Positions 44,393 through 53,488 are shown, counted from the stretch's first letter. The stretch is 64,000 nt of DNA from Burkholderiales bacterium (GCA_020854035.1 JADZGE010000012.1:1-64000); one strand, 5' to 3'. Translations and numbers: made by a program. Notes: generated by a model from the sequence alone, not told the origin.

Positions 44393-45529
44393 TCACGACC
44401 GGAAGAATGCGCCGACCGCTTCGCATACGGCCGCCACCTCCCGCGCCGTGAGCTCGTGATAGAGCGGCAGGCGCAGCAGCCGCGCCGAGACGTCCTCGGT
44501 CACCGGCAGCTCCCCCGCGGCGCGGCCGTAACGGCGCCCCGCGGGCGAGGAGTGGAGCGGCACGTAGTGGAAGACCGCGTGCACCCCGCGCGCCTTGAGG
44601 TGCGCGATCAACGCGGAGCGCGTGTCGATATCGGGCAGCAGTACGTAGAACAGGTGACCGTTCCCCTCGACGCCCTCGGGCGCCTGCCGCGGCACCGAGA
44701 GCAGGCCCCGCGCGGCGAGCGGCGCGAGCCCTTCGGCGTACGCGGCGGCGAGCCGCAGCCGCTGCGCGTTGATCGCGTCCGCCCGTTCGAGCTGGGCGTG
44801 CAGGAACGCGCCCACGAGCTCGCTCGGCAGCCACGAGGAACCGATGTCGACCCAGGTGTACTTGTCGACCTCACCCCGGAAGAACTGCGCGCGGTTGGTG
44901 CCCTTCTCCCGGATGATCTCGGCGCGCGCGACGAAGCGCTCGTCGTTCACGAGCAGCGCGCCGCCCTCGCCGCTGATGACGTTCTTCGTCTCGTGGAACG
45001 AGAGGCAGCCGAGGTGGCCGATCGCGCCGAGCTTGCGCCCGCGGTACTCCGCGAGGATGCCCTGCGCCGCGTCCTCGACCACGACGAGGTCGTGCCGGGC
45101 GGCGAGCGCCATCAGCGCGTCCATTTCGCAACCGATGCCCGCGTAGTGAACCGGGACGATTGCCCGGGTGCGCGGCGTCACCGCGCGCGCCGCCAGCGCC
45201 TCGTCGAGATTGAGCGTGTCGGGGCGGATGTCCACGAATACCGGCACCGCCCCGCGCAGCACGAACGCGTTCGCCGTCGAGACGAAGGTGAACGAAGGCA
45301 TGATGACTTCGTCGCCCGGCGCGAGATCGCACAGGATCGCGGCCATCTCCAGCGCGGCCGTGCACGAATGGGTGAGAAGCGCGCGGCGGCAGCCGAGCCG
45401 CTCCTCGAGCCAGCGGTGGCAGCGCCTGCTGAACGGGCCATCGCCGGAGAGATGGCCCTCGCGCACCGCCTGCGCGATGTTCTCGAGCTCGGGGCCGATC
45501 GTGAACGGCTTGTTGAATGGAACCTTCAC
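44393..45529 (-). CDS. wecE: dTDP-4-amino-4,6-dideoxygalactose transaminase (WecE/RffA)
   Basis: A 378-residue DegT/DnrJ/EryC1-type aminotransferase with the WecE-specific start VPFNKPFTIGPELENIAQAV. HSCTAALEMAA is the PLP phosphate-binding region, VVVEDAAQGI contains the PLP-ring Asp, and FHETKNVISGEGGA carries the Schiff-base lysine at 182. It aminates dTDP-4-keto-6-deoxy-glucose to dTDP-Fuc4N. RmlA/RmlB for its substrate and WecD for acetylation are not in the window and must be elsewhere. Confidence 0.92.
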   Translation of the reverse strand: MKVPFNKPFTIGPELENIAQAVREGHLSGDGPFSRRCHRWLEERLGCRRALLTHSCTAALEMAAILCDLAPGDEVIMPSFTFVSTANAFVLRGAVPVFVDIRPDTLNLDEALAARAVTPRTRAIVPVHYAGIGCEMDALMALAARHDLVVVEDAAQGILAEYRGRKLGAIGHLGCLSFHETKNVISGEGGALLVNDERFVARAEIIREKGTNRAQFFRGEVDKYTWVDIGSSWLPSELVGAFLHAQLERADAINAQRLRLAAAYAEGLAPLAARGLLSVPRQAPEGVEGNGHLFYVLLPDIDTRSALIAHLKARGVHAVFHYVPLHSSPAGRRYGRAAGELPVTEDVSARLLRLPLYHELTAREVAAVCEAVGAFFRS

Positions 45530-45537
45530 GCTGCGAC

Positions 45538-45617
45538 CTCACGCAAGGCACGAAAGGCACCCCGTACAGCCGTGTTCAGCCCGCGCCCGGCCTCGTTGCG
45601 GCCTTCGCGGTCGCTGC
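45538..45617. repeat. Degenerate hairpin repeat, CGCAAGGCACGAAAGGC type
   Basis: ACGCAAGGCACGAAAGGC on the left matches in reverse GCCTCGTTGCGGCCTTCGCG on the right, with a loop of about 30 bp. It sits immediately upstream of the wecE start on the minus strand, so it could be in its leader RNA. Confidence 0.6.
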
Positions 45618-45646
45618 GCGGGATACCGGGCGACATCACGCGCCAA

Positions 45647-46687
45647 TCACGCGTCGCGCCGCCGCGCGACGAGCAGCAGCGAGCCGCCCGCCGGCAGCGA
45701 CGCCCCGGCGCGGATCAGCCAGCGCTCGCAGTCGAGCACGCGCTCGAACGCCCGGTTCACCGCGCGCGGCAGCGCGAACTCCGCCAGCGGATCGTGCGCG
45801 GGATCCGCCTTCCGCCGGGCGAGGCGCGACAAGTACATGAACGGCAGGAGCAGTGTCACGAAGGAACTCATTCTAACGATCTCCAGCCCGGCTTGCCGGA
45901 CCTTGCCCGCAAGCTCGCCCGCGGTGTAGCGGCGCACGTGTCCGGCGCAGGCGTCGAACGCGCTCCACAGTGTCGGATGCTGGGGCACGGTGAGAAGCAG
46001 CCCGCCGCCCCGCCGAACGGCGCGTGCGAGGGCGAGCAGCACGGCGACGTCATCGTCGATGTGCTCGATCACGTCGAAGGCCCCGGCGACATCGAATTCG
46101 CCCTCGTAGGGAATGCGGCGCGCGTCCATCTGCAGGAACGCGGCGCGCGGCGCGCGGCGCGCCGCGAACGCAAGCCCGGAAAGCCCCGCTTCGCTGCCCG
46201 TCGCGGCAAGCCCGGGCAGGGCCGCCGTGACGCCCGAGATCACGTAGCCGGTGCCGCAGCCCACTTCGAGGAAACTCTTCGCGCCGGGAAAATAGCGCTC
46301 GAGCGCCCAGATGATCAGGCGGTTGCGCGAGCGGAACCAGAAGTTGTCCGATTCGAGCCTCGCCAGCTCGGCGAAACGCGCCGCATCGAAGCCCCCGGCC
46401 CCGCCCGCCAGCTCGGGCGCGAAGGCCGGAAAGCCGTCGAGCCGGGGCGGGTCGAAGCCGCAGCGCGGGCACGCCCATCCTCCCTCGCCGCCGGCCCCGG
46501 CGCCGTGCTTTTCCCCGCTCTGCTTCCCGCCCTCGTCCCCGCCCTTGTCCCGGGAGGAGAAGGCGGTTCCGGACCGGCCCGCGGCGTGGTCCGTCCCCGG
46601 GCCGGATGGACCGACGGCGGAGGGGCCACGGCGTGATGCCGCCGCCGCGGCCTCGAAAACCGCTCCGCAGCGCACGCACAGTCTCAA
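45647..46687 (-). CDS. SAM-dependent methyltransferase with zinc ribbon interrupted by a low-complexity insertion
   Basis: A 346-residue protein, start TTG 46687 after GGGGGCGGGA. CVRC at residues 4-7 and CPRC at about 73-76 would form a zinc ribbon, but they are separated by some 60 residues rich in Gly, Ser, Ala and charged residues. The class I methyltransferase core follows with FLEVGCGTGYVIS (motif I) and FDVAGAFDVIEHI (motif IV). Family members in glycan loci have the Cys pairs much closer, so the insertion is unusual. Probably a sugar or lipid-glycan methyltransferase. Confidence 0.8.
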   Translation of the reverse strand: MRLCVRCGAVFEAAAAASRRGPSAVGPSGPGTDHAAGRSGTAFSSRDKGGDEGGKQSGEKHGAGAGGEGGWACPRCGFDPPRLDGFPAFAPELAGGAGGFDAARFAELARLESDNFWFRSRNRLIIWALERYFPGAKSFLEVGCGTGYVISGVTAALPGLAATGSEAGLSGLAFAARRAPRAAFLQMDARRIPYEGEFDVAGAFDVIEHIDDDVAVLLALARAVRRGGGLLLTVPQHPTLWSAFDACAGHVRRYTAGELAGKVRQAGLEIVRMSSFVTLLLPFMYLSRLARRKADPAHDPLAEFALPRAVNRAFERVLDCERWLIRAGASLPAGGSLLLVARRRDA

Positions 46688-46807
46688 TCCCGCCCCCGCT
46701 TGGCGACGGGTTGCGGGGCATCCCCGGGCGCGCTCACGGGGGATTCGGGGAAACTCACGTGGATCCTCGGGTCAGGGAATCCGGCGGAGCGAAGCCCGGC
46801 GGGTTCC

Positions 46808-47581
46808 TCACCTGCGGATCACGTACGCCTGCTGGATGCCGAATCCGCCGCCGGAGTACTCGCGCTCGAGCTCGTAGAAGATGCGGTTCACGGGGTTGGT
46901 GTAGCCGGGCCACGCCGCGGGATCCGTCACCAGCTCGCGCAGCAGGCGCGAGCCGAGGTAGTAGACCGAGGAGAACTCCTCGCAGCGGAATTCGAGCCCG
47001 CGCTCCGCGAGGAGCTCCTCGAGGCGCGGCTTCTTGAGATAGCGGTTGAAGTCGTGCTCCACGAGCGGCGGCAGCCGCACCAGCGCGCGCATCGCGTTCA
47101 GCAGCACGAGCGGCTCCCAGAACGCTTCCGACAGGATCACGCGGCCGCCGGGGCGCGCGACACGCAGGCACTCGTTGATGCCGGTCACCTGCTCGCCCCA
47201 GTTCCGCAGATTGATGAGAACGCGGGTCGTGTAGACGACGTCGAAGCTCGCGTCCGGAAAATCGAGCCGGCGCACGTCGCCCTCGCGGAACTCGACGCGA
47301 TCGTCGAGGCCGCGCGCGGCCTTCTCCTCGCGCGCCGCGGCGATCATGGCGGGCGCGTAGTCGACGCCCACCAGCCGGGCGAGGCGCCTGCGCTCGAGCT
47401 GCCGGAACGCGGAGTGGCCGTTCGCGCACCCGACGTCGAGCACCGTGTCGCCGTCGGCGAGGTGGGCGGCGATGGTCTCGATTTCGAGGGCGATGGCGTG
47501 CGTGTCGCCCCACGAAGCTTCGTGCGAGACGCCGTGACGGCGCCCCTGTCCCTCCCAGTAGTCGCGTATGAACTCGCTCAT
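46808..47581 (-). CDS. SAM-dependent methyltransferase (class I)
   Basis: A 257-residue protein with VLDVGCANGHSAF (motif I, near 47), VVYTTRVLINLRNW (motif IV/V) and LRVARPGGRVILSE. No membrane segment is seen. ATG 47581 overlaps the stop of the GT2 gene upstream (ATGA). Residues 150-230 carry a family-specific substrate domain (YLKKPRLEELLAERGLEFR) I cannot link to a known acceptor. Given its partner, a lipid-linked sugar is the best guess. Confidence 0.8.
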   Translation of the reverse strand: MSEFIRDYWEGQGRRHGVSHEASWGDTHAIALEIETIAAHLADGDTVLDVGCANGHSAFRQLERRRLARLVGVDYAPAMIAAAREEKAARGLDDRVEFREGDVRRLDFPDASFDVVYTTRVLINLRNWGEQVTGINECLRVARPGGRVILSEAFWEPLVLLNAMRALVRLPPLVEHDFNRYLKKPRLEELLAERGLEFRCEEFSSVYYLGSRLLRELVTDPAAWPGYTNPVNRIFYELEREYSGGGFGIQQAYVIRR

Positions 47582-48540
47582 GCCGCGCTCGCGCCGCCGG
47601 GAACGCCGGCCGGCCGCTCCTCGGCCGTGGTGCGCGCCACGATGTAGAGCGGGCGCTTCTTGGTTTCGTCGAAAGTCTTGCCGAGGTAGATGCCGATGAC
47701 GCCCAGTATGCTGATGATGATGCCGGCGAGGAAGTAGAGCGACACGAACAGGCTCGCCCACCCCTCCACGGGCACGCCGTAGAGCAGCGCCATCACCATG
47801 ATGTAGATGGCGCCCGCGAAGGCCGCCGCCGACATGAAGAACCCGAAGCGCACCGCGAGCCGCAGCGGCTTGTCCGAATACGCGATGATCGTGTCCACGG
47901 CGAGACGCCGCAGCCTGCGGTAACTGTAGGTCGAGGGCCCCGCGAAACGCGGATCGTGCCGCACGTCGATCGTGGCCGCCGGGAATCCCATCCAGTTCAT
48001 GAGGCCCCCGAAGAAGCGCAACTGCTCGCGCATCTGGCGCACGCTCGCCACCACGCGGCGCGACATGATGCGGAAATTGCCCGCGTCGCCGTCGTACTCG
48101 GTGTCGGCGAGCCAGCTGAACAACCGGTAGAAGAACCACGAGGCGACGCGCTTGCCGATCGAGTCGGCGCGCCGCCCGCGCCGCGCCAGCACCACGTCGT
48201 GGCCCTCCAGCGCCTTGGCGTAGAGGCGCGGTATTTCCTCCGGCCGGTCCTGGAGATCGCAGTCCATGACCACCACACAGTCGCCGTCGCAGTGGTCGAG
48301 GCCGGCGGTGATGCCGTAGTGCTGGCCGAAGTTGCGGCTGAACTGAAGCCCCTTCACGCGCGCGTCGCGCCGCGCGAGCTCGCGGATGAGCTCCCAGGAA
48401 CGGTCCCCGCCGCAGTCCTCGACCATCACGATCTCGACATCCCGGCTCACCTCGCCGAGCGCCGCGGCGAGCCGCCGGTAGAGTTCCTCGAGGCAGTCCT
48501 CCGCCCGGTAGACCGGCGTGACGACCGAGATGTGCGCCAT
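47578..48540 (-). CDS. Family 2 glycosyltransferase, ArnC/GtrB-like polyprenyl-phosphate type
   Basis: A 320-residue protein. SVVTPVYRAEDCLEELY, VEDCGGDRSW, GLQFSRNFGQHYG and VVMDCDLQDRPEEIP are the blocks of bacterial dolichyl-phosphate-mannose-synthase-like GT2s such as ArnC and GtrB. Two membrane helices at the C-terminus (about 235-300) match GtrB. It would load a sugar onto undecaprenyl phosphate for a periplasmic transferase; the ArnT-like enzyme at 39953 is a possible user. Confidence 0.9.
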   Translation of the reverse strand: MAHISVVTPVYRAEDCLEELYRRLAAALGEVSRDVEIVMVEDCGGDRSWELIRELARRDARVKGLQFSRNFGQHYGITAGLDHCDGDCVVVMDCDLQDRPEEIPRLYAKALEGHDVVLARRGRRADSIGKRVASWFFYRLFSWLADTEYDGDAGNFRIMSRRVVASVRQMREQLRFFGGLMNWMGFPAATIDVRHDPRFAGPSTYSYRRLRRLAVDTIIAYSDKPLRLAVRFGFFMSAAAFAGAIYIMVMALLYGVPVEGWASLFVSLYFLAGIIISILGVIGIYLGKTFDETKKRPLYIVARTTAEERPAGVPGGASAA

Positions 48541-48558
48541 GCCCGCCGCTCCCCGTCG

Positions 48559-50346
48559 CTAACGGCCGCCGGAGAGCGCCTGCCGCTCCCCCGCGGCGGG
48601 GGCTCCGGCGCCGCCGGTGCCGCTGAAGTGCACGCGGTAGAGCCGGGCGTAGAGCCCGCCGCGCGCGAGCAGTTCCCGGTGCGTGCCGAGTTCGACGATG
48701 CGCCCGCGGTCGAGCACGGCGATCCTGCCGGCGTTCTCGACCGTCGAGAGGCGGTGCGCGACGACGATCGTCGTGCGCCCGCGCATGAGGGCGTCGAGCG
48801 CGGCCTGCACGTGTCGCTCGGATTCCGCGTCGAGCGCGGAGGTCGCCTCGTCGAGCACCAGCACCGGCGCATCCCTGAGCAGCGCGCGCGCGATCGCGAG
48901 CCGCTGGCGCTGCCCCCCGGAGAGGCGCACGCCGTTCTCGCCGACCATGGTCGCCATCCCCTCGGGCAGCGCGCGGATGAATTCCAGCGCGTGCGCCGCC
49001 TCCGCCGCGGCGCTGATCGCGCGCTCCCCGGCGCCGTGCATGGCGCCGTAGGCGATGTTCGCCGCCACCGTGTCGTTGAACAGCACCACCTCCTGGGTCA
49101 CCAGCGCGACGTTGGCGCGCAGGCTCGCGAGCGTGAGCGACTCGATGTCGTGCCCGTCGAGGAGCACCCGCCCCGCGGTGGGCCGGTAGAAGCGGGGCAC
49201 CAGGTTCGCGAGCGTGCTCTTGCCCGCGCCCGAGGGGCCGACCAGCGCCACCGTCTCTCCCGGCGCGATCGCGAGGTCGACGCCGGCGAGCGCGGGCCGC
49301 GCCGCGCCGGCGTAGGTGAGGGCCACGCGCTCGAAGCGGACTTCGCCCCGTGCGCGCCCGATCGACACGGTGCCCCGGTCCTCTTCCGGCGGCTCGTCGA
49401 GCAGGCGGAAGATGCTCTCGGCCGCGGCGAGGCCCTTTTGCAGGTGCTCGTTGATGTCGGTCAGCCGCTTGAGCGGCGCGGTGAGGAGCAGCATCCCCGT
49501 GACGAACGCCGCGAATTCGCCGACCGACAGGCGCGCGGCGCTCGATTGCACGGCCGCGATCCAGATGATGGCCGCGAGCGCCGTCGCGGCGATGAGCTGC
49601 ACGACCGGGGTGCTCGCGGCCGCGGCGGCGATCTGCTTCATGACGTGGCGGCGCACGCGGTTCGCTTCCTCGTCGAAGCGGCGCTTCTCGTAGTCCTGCC
49701 CGCCGAAGAGCTTCACCACGCGGTGCCCGCCGATCGCCTCGTCGATCACCTGCGTGATGTAACCCATCGCGTCCTGCACTTCGCGGCTCGACGCGCGCAG
49801 CCGGGCGCTCACCGAGCGCACCACCAGCACGATGAGCGGCGCCATGGCGAGCGCGAGCAGCGTCAGCGGCCAGTTGAGCCAGGCGAGATAGGCGAGCAGC
49901 CCGGCGATGGCGAGCGAGTCCTTGAAGACGACGGTGAGTACGCTCGTCGCGGCGGCGGCGATCTGGGTGACATCGAAGGTGAGGCGCGAGACGAGGTTGC
50001 CGGAGGGCTCGCTGTCGTAGTAGGACGCCGGCAGCGCGGTGAGGCGCGCGAACATCGCGTTTCTCAGGTCGGCGACGACGCGGCTGCCGACCCAGCCGGT
50101 CGCGTACACGGCGAGATAGGTGGCGAGCCCGCGCACGAGGAAGAGCGCGACGATCGCGAACGGGATCCAGCGCATGACCGCCGGGTCCTTGTCGATGAAG
50201 GTGCCCTCGATGAGGGGCTTCATGAGCGCCGGCAGCACCGGCTCGGTGGCCGCGACGATCACCATCCCGGCGATGCCCGCCGCGAACACGCCCCGGTATG
50301 GCCTGACGTAACCGAGCAACCGCAGGTAGAGCGCGGTGTTCGTCAT
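48559..50346 (-). CDS. msbA: Lipid A / LPS core exporter MsbA (ABC transporter, fused half-transporter)
   Basis: A 595-residue half-transporter. Six membrane helices occupy residues 1-310; the nucleotide-binding domain has Walker A GPSGAGKST (about 371), signature LSGGQRQRLAIARAL and Walker B VLVLDEATSALD. Length and layout match MsbA, which flips lipid A-core across the inner membrane. ATG 50346 is chosen because the 29 upstream codons are outside any protein pattern and a TGTATAGT -10-like element lies 12 bases ahead. The downstream GT2 and methyltransferase genes may share its transcript. Confidence 0.9.
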   Translation of the reverse strand: MTNTALYLRLLGYVRPYRGVFAAGIAGMVIVAATEPVLPALMKPLIEGTFIDKDPAVMRWIPFAIVALFLVRGLATYLAVYATGWVGSRVVADLRNAMFARLTALPASYYDSEPSGNLVSRLTFDVTQIAAAATSVLTVVFKDSLAIAGLLAYLAWLNWPLTLLALAMAPLIVLVVRSVSARLRASSREVQDAMGYITQVIDEAIGGHRVVKLFGGQDYEKRRFDEEANRVRRHVMKQIAAAAASTPVVQLIAATALAAIIWIAAVQSSAARLSVGEFAAFVTGMLLLTAPLKRLTDINEHLQKGLAAAESIFRLLDEPPEEDRGTVSIGRARGEVRFERVALTYAGAARPALAGVDLAIAPGETVALVGPSGAGKSTLANLVPRFYRPTAGRVLLDGHDIESLTLASLRANVALVTQEVVLFNDTVAANIAYGAMHGAGERAISAAAEAAHALEFIRALPEGMATMVGENGVRLSGGQRQRLAIARALLRDAPVLVLDEATSALDAESERHVQAALDALMRGRTTIVVAHRLSTVENAGRIAVLDRGRIVELGTHRELLARGGLYARLYRVHFSGTGGAGAPAAGERQALSGGR

Positions 50347-50364
50347 GCCGCGCACTATACATGC

Positions 50365-50385
50365 AAAATGAGGGCCTACGCCCTC
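50365..50385 (-). terminator. Short hairpin with ATTTT tail
   Basis: On the minus strand GAGGGC-GTAG-GCCCTC folds into a six-base stem followed by ATTTT. It lies downstream of the TonB receptor gene and just upstream of msbA, so it could end the receptor transcript. The U tract is short, so it may be only partly effective. Confidence 0.45.
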
Positions 50386-50554
50386 GTCCTGCGTCCGGGG
50401 AAAGGCCCGGGGGAGAGTGCGGGAACCGGGCAACCACGGTTTCGAAAACTGCCCGCGCCGCCCCGTTCCGTCCGAGCCGATCCGGCCCGGAATCCCGTCG
50501 TAAACCGACCCCGTACCCTGGAGGATTCGCCGAGCCGCGAGGCGCGGTGATTCC

Positions 50555-52615
50555 TCAACGCAGGGCGTACTCCGCCGTCAGCATGAAACCGCGCTCCGGC
50601 AGCGGGTAGGCGTTGTAGCGGTCGGCCGCCGCGGGGCTGCGCACGGCGTAGTTGTAGTACTTCTCGTCGAAGAGATTCACGACCGCGGCGGTGAAGCGCC
50701 ACGCGCCCGCCCGGTGCTGGAGCTTCACGTCGGCGACCGCGTAGGACGGGATCTTCACGCCGGTGTTGCCCTCGTCGTTGTCCATGTACTGCTCGTCCAC
50801 CCAGACGAAGGAGGCGTTGAGCCGCGTCCTGCCCGAGATCGCCCACGAGGCGCTCGCCGCGACCCGGTGGCGCGGCACGAGCGGCACGGTCCTGCCGGCG
50901 ATGGCGACATCCCGCGTCGTGAAGGCGCTGCCCGGGAAAGTCCCTTCGCGGATTTCCGCCGCGGCGAACGTGTAGGCGATACCCAGCGCGACCGGGCCGA
51001 AGCTCCGCCGGCCCTCCAGCTCCAGCCCGCTGCGGCGCGAGGGCGGGAGGTTGGTGTTGCCGATCCCGGTGCTGTAGAGGTCGAGATGGATCTCGTCGGT
51101 CACGTCGATCGCGTAGAGCGCCGCGCGCGCGTAGCCCGTGCCCGCGCGCCACTCCGCGGCGAACTCCGCCGACAGCGCGGTCTGCGGCCGGAGGAACTGG
51201 AATTCCGGCGCGAATGCCGGCGAGAACTCGTAGAGCTCGTCGACGTTGGCGAACCGGTAGCTCCGCCCCGCGCGGGCGAGCGCCGCCCACTGCGGGTCGA
51301 TCTGGTAGCGCAGCGCGATCTCCCACGCGTGCTCGCGGTCCTTGCGGCTGCCGGGCGCCGCGGCCAGGCCGAAGGGTCCGCCCTCGACGTCGGTCGCGCC
51401 GATGCGGTAGGTCTCGACCCGCGCGCCGGCGACGGCCGTCAGCCGCGGGGTCACGCGCAGCGTGTCCTGGAGGTATAGCGCGATATTCTCCTGCGTCGCG
51501 TCAATCGTGTTGAAGGGCCGCACGATGTTCGCGGGAACATCGGCGATCTTCTGGCGGTAATCCCAGCGATACCAGTCGAAGCCCGCGACGAGGGCGTTCG
51601 GCATGCCGGCGACGGGCTGCGGAAGGCGCAGGCGCGGCGTCACCGACCACACGCCAAGGTCGGCCTCGCGGTAGGTGGGAAAGCCGCCCTGGTCGTAGTA
51701 CGCGCTCTGCTCCTTGTCACGGTAACCCAGTCCCAGCGTGAACTGCGCCGCCGGCAGGTCGTGCCGCCAGTCAAGGTTCGCGCGGCTGCCGGCGCGCTGC
51801 GCCCAGTCGAGCGGCGTCTGCGCGCCGCGGCGGTCGGTCGCGAGCTGATTCACCCCGATGCTCTCCTGCACGAGCCGCGCGCCGGGCAGTCGCATGCCCT
51901 GGCTGTCGTTGGCGAACTTCAACGAGAGCTCGCCCCCGCCGGTCAGGTAGCGCGCTTCGGCCTGCAGGTTCGCCTGCCGGTTGCGGTTGTTGTCGCGGTA
52001 GCCGTCGGACACGTAGTTGCCCGCGAACAGGCCGAGCCCCAGATTCCCGGCGGAATGGCTGGCGTAAACCCGGCCGTACAGCGTGTCGTACGAGGCCGCG
52101 CCGCCCTGCAGCGTGGCGGTGCCGCCGCTGCCGGCCGGCGAACGCGTGATGATGTTGATGACGCCCGCCGTCGCGCCGTCGCCGTAGAGCACCGCGCCGG
52201 AACCGCGCACGATCTCGATGCGCTCGATCGACTCGAGCGGAATGGCCGACCACTGCACGCCGGAGAGATCGACGTCGCTCACGCGCCGCCCGTCGACCAG
52301 GATCAGCGTGTTCTGCGCGGCCGCGGCGCCGAATCCGCGCAGGTCCACGGTCGCCAGCGCGGCGTTGTTGCCGTAGAGATCGCGCGCGTGCACGCCCGCC
52401 TGCTGCGCGATCAGGTCGGGGACGGTGCGCGCCGTGCTGCGGCGGATGTCCTCGGCGCTGATGACCGTCGCGTTGACCGGACGGTCGAAGTAGGGCTCCT
52501 CGAATCGGGTCGCGGTCACGATGACCGGCTCGCCCTTCGCCACCGGCCGCTCGGCCGCGGCGATGCCCGCGGCCGCGACGCACAGCGCCGCGGCCGCTGC
52601 CCTGATCGACAGCAT
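50555..52615 (-). CDS. btuB: TonB-dependent outer-membrane receptor, vitamin B12 (BtuB-like)
   Basis: A 686-residue receptor. Residues 1-22 form a signal peptide; EPVIVTATRFEEP contains the TonB box; the plug domain shows TVPDLIAQQAGVHARD, LRGFGAAAAQNTLILVDGRR and IERIEIVRGSGAVLYGDGAT; and a 22-strand-type barrel ends in an aromatic residue-rich strand (GFMLTAEYALR). The cobalamin riboswitch upstream ties it to corrinoid uptake. ATG 52615 fits the signal peptide; an ATG at 52645 is the alternative. It is longer than E. coli BtuB by about 70 residues. Confidence 0.88.
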   Translation of the reverse strand: MLSIRAAAAALCVAAAGIAAAERPVAKGEPVIVTATRFEEPYFDRPVNATVISAEDIRRSTARTVPDLIAQQAGVHARDLYGNNAALATVDLRGFGAAAAQNTLILVDGRRVSDVDLSGVQWSAIPLESIERIEIVRGSGAVLYGDGATAGVINIITRSPAGSGGTATLQGGAASYDTLYGRVYASHSAGNLGLGLFAGNYVSDGYRDNNRNRQANLQAEARYLTGGGELSLKFANDSQGMRLPGARLVQESIGVNQLATDRRGAQTPLDWAQRAGSRANLDWRHDLPAAQFTLGLGYRDKEQSAYYDQGGFPTYREADLGVWSVTPRLRLPQPVAGMPNALVAGFDWYRWDYRQKIADVPANIVRPFNTIDATQENIALYLQDTLRVTPRLTAVAGARVETYRIGATDVEGGPFGLAAAPGSRKDREHAWEIALRYQIDPQWAALARAGRSYRFANVDELYEFSPAFAPEFQFLRPQTALSAEFAAEWRAGTGYARAALYAIDVTDEIHLDLYSTGIGNTNLPPSRRSGLELEGRRSFGPVALGIAYTFAAAEIREGTFPGSAFTTRDVAIAGRTVPLVPRHRVAASASWAISGRTRLNASFVWVDEQYMDNDEGNTGVKIPSYAVADVKLQHRAGAWRFTAAVVNLFDEKYYNYAVRSPAAADRYNAYPLPERGFMLTAEYALR

Positions 52616-52737
52616 GATTGCACTCCCCACGCATGCCCGCCGCATGCACGAACGCGAAGGGAGACGCGCGGGGGGAGGGTTTGCCGTGGCGGTGAAGCTG
52701 GGCGCGCCGCATCCCCGCGGCATCTCCAACGATGGAA

Positions 52738-53012
52738 CGGGCCGGTCTACGGGCTCGCGAGAACCTGATCCGCCGCCTTCCCGGAGGGATGCTTCGCCTG
52801 AGCGAATCTTCCCTTTGGAGAACGCCGCCTCACCATCAGGCGGCGTTCATTCAGTGGCTGGAAGCCGTCATGTCGCCGGCTTCCCTGGCGGACCCACGCT
52901 CGCTTACCGTTGCGGGGGCAGCACAGGCTTCCGGAATCCGGGGCGCATCCCGCCCCCGATTCCTCCTGTTTCCCGATTATCCGGGCGCCCTTGCGGGCAC
53001 CCGACACCCGGA
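52738..53012 (-). promoter_or_regulatory. Cobalamin (AdoCbl) riboswitch
   Basis: On the minus strand the core GCTGCCCCCGCAACGGTAAG (52903-52922) is the conserved junction of cobalamin riboswitches, followed by CAGGGAAGCCGGCGAC and, at 52739-52755, the B12 box AGCCCGTAGACCGGCCC. The 5' part has GGGTGCCCGCAAGGGCGCCC and an ATCGGGAAAC element. It ends about 120 bases before the receptor start, enough for an expression platform. Cobalamin binding would reduce expression of the receptor. Confidence 0.9.
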
Positions 53013-53251
53013 ATCCATGCCCTTCCCCGCGGCAGCCCACGGACGGCGTCCCGGGAAGAGTGGAGGGATTCTACTGGCTACCGGACGAGAGCGGCAAGCG
53101 GCCCGCCGGAACTTGCGTCTTCGACGGGCTGGCGCATGCGGTATCGCTCCCCGAAGAGTGGCGCGCGTGCGCGACACGTCCCGCGGGCACCGGTGGCAGG
53201 GGAGCGTGCCGGGCGTGATGCCAAATCACTTTCAATCCGGCCCGTTAGCAG

Positions 53252-53281
53252 TTGACTGAGCGAGATTTTCCCGCCTATAGT
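53252..53281 (+). promoter_or_regulatory. Sigma-70-type promoter of zapB-zapA
   Basis: TTGACT at 53252-53257 and TATAGT at 53276-53281 are separated by 18 bp. Start of transcription would fall at or just before the zapB ATG at 53288, leaving little or no leader, as is seen for some betaproteobacterial genes. Confidence 0.7.
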
Positions 53282-53287
53282 TCACGC

Positions 53288-53488
53288 ATGGACGCGGAGC
53301 TGAAGTCGCTCGAGCACAAGCTTGCCCAGTTCATCGAGCTTGCCCAGCGCTTGCGTTCGGACAATCAGCAGTTGCGCCAGCAACTCGCCACCGCGGTCAA
53401 CGAGAACAGGCAACTCGCGGAGAAAATCGGCACGGCGAGCGAGCGGCTCGAATCGCTGTTGCGCCAGCTGCCCGAAGAGGAAGCATGA
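53288..53488 (+). CDS. zapB: ZapB-like small coiled-coil protein (DUF904/TIGR02449)
   Basis: A 66-residue protein that is almost entirely coiled coil: ELKSLEHKLAQFIELAQRL, then NQQLRQQLATAVNENRQLAEKIG. Length, heptad pattern and position directly ahead of zapA match the ZapB-like family in betaproteobacteria. It probably supports the division ring through ZapA-FtsZ. The ATG at 53288 follows the promoter; a GTG upstream would place the promoter inside the gene. Its stop overlaps zapA (ATGA). Confidence 0.82.
   Translation: MDAELKSLEHKLAQFIELAQRLRSDNQQLRQQLATAVNENRQLAEKIGTASERLESLLRQLPEEEA

Noticed and set aside
46808..50437. A 1209-codon minus-strand frame
   Set aside because: Only its last 257 codons (from ATG 47581) are a methyltransferase. 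The rest runs out of frame through MsbA and the GT2 gene and is Arg/Ala-rich noise.
52521..53259. Plus-strand frames of about 175 to 240 codons ahead of zapB
   Set aside because: They run antisense through the cobalamin riboswitch and show no protein features.
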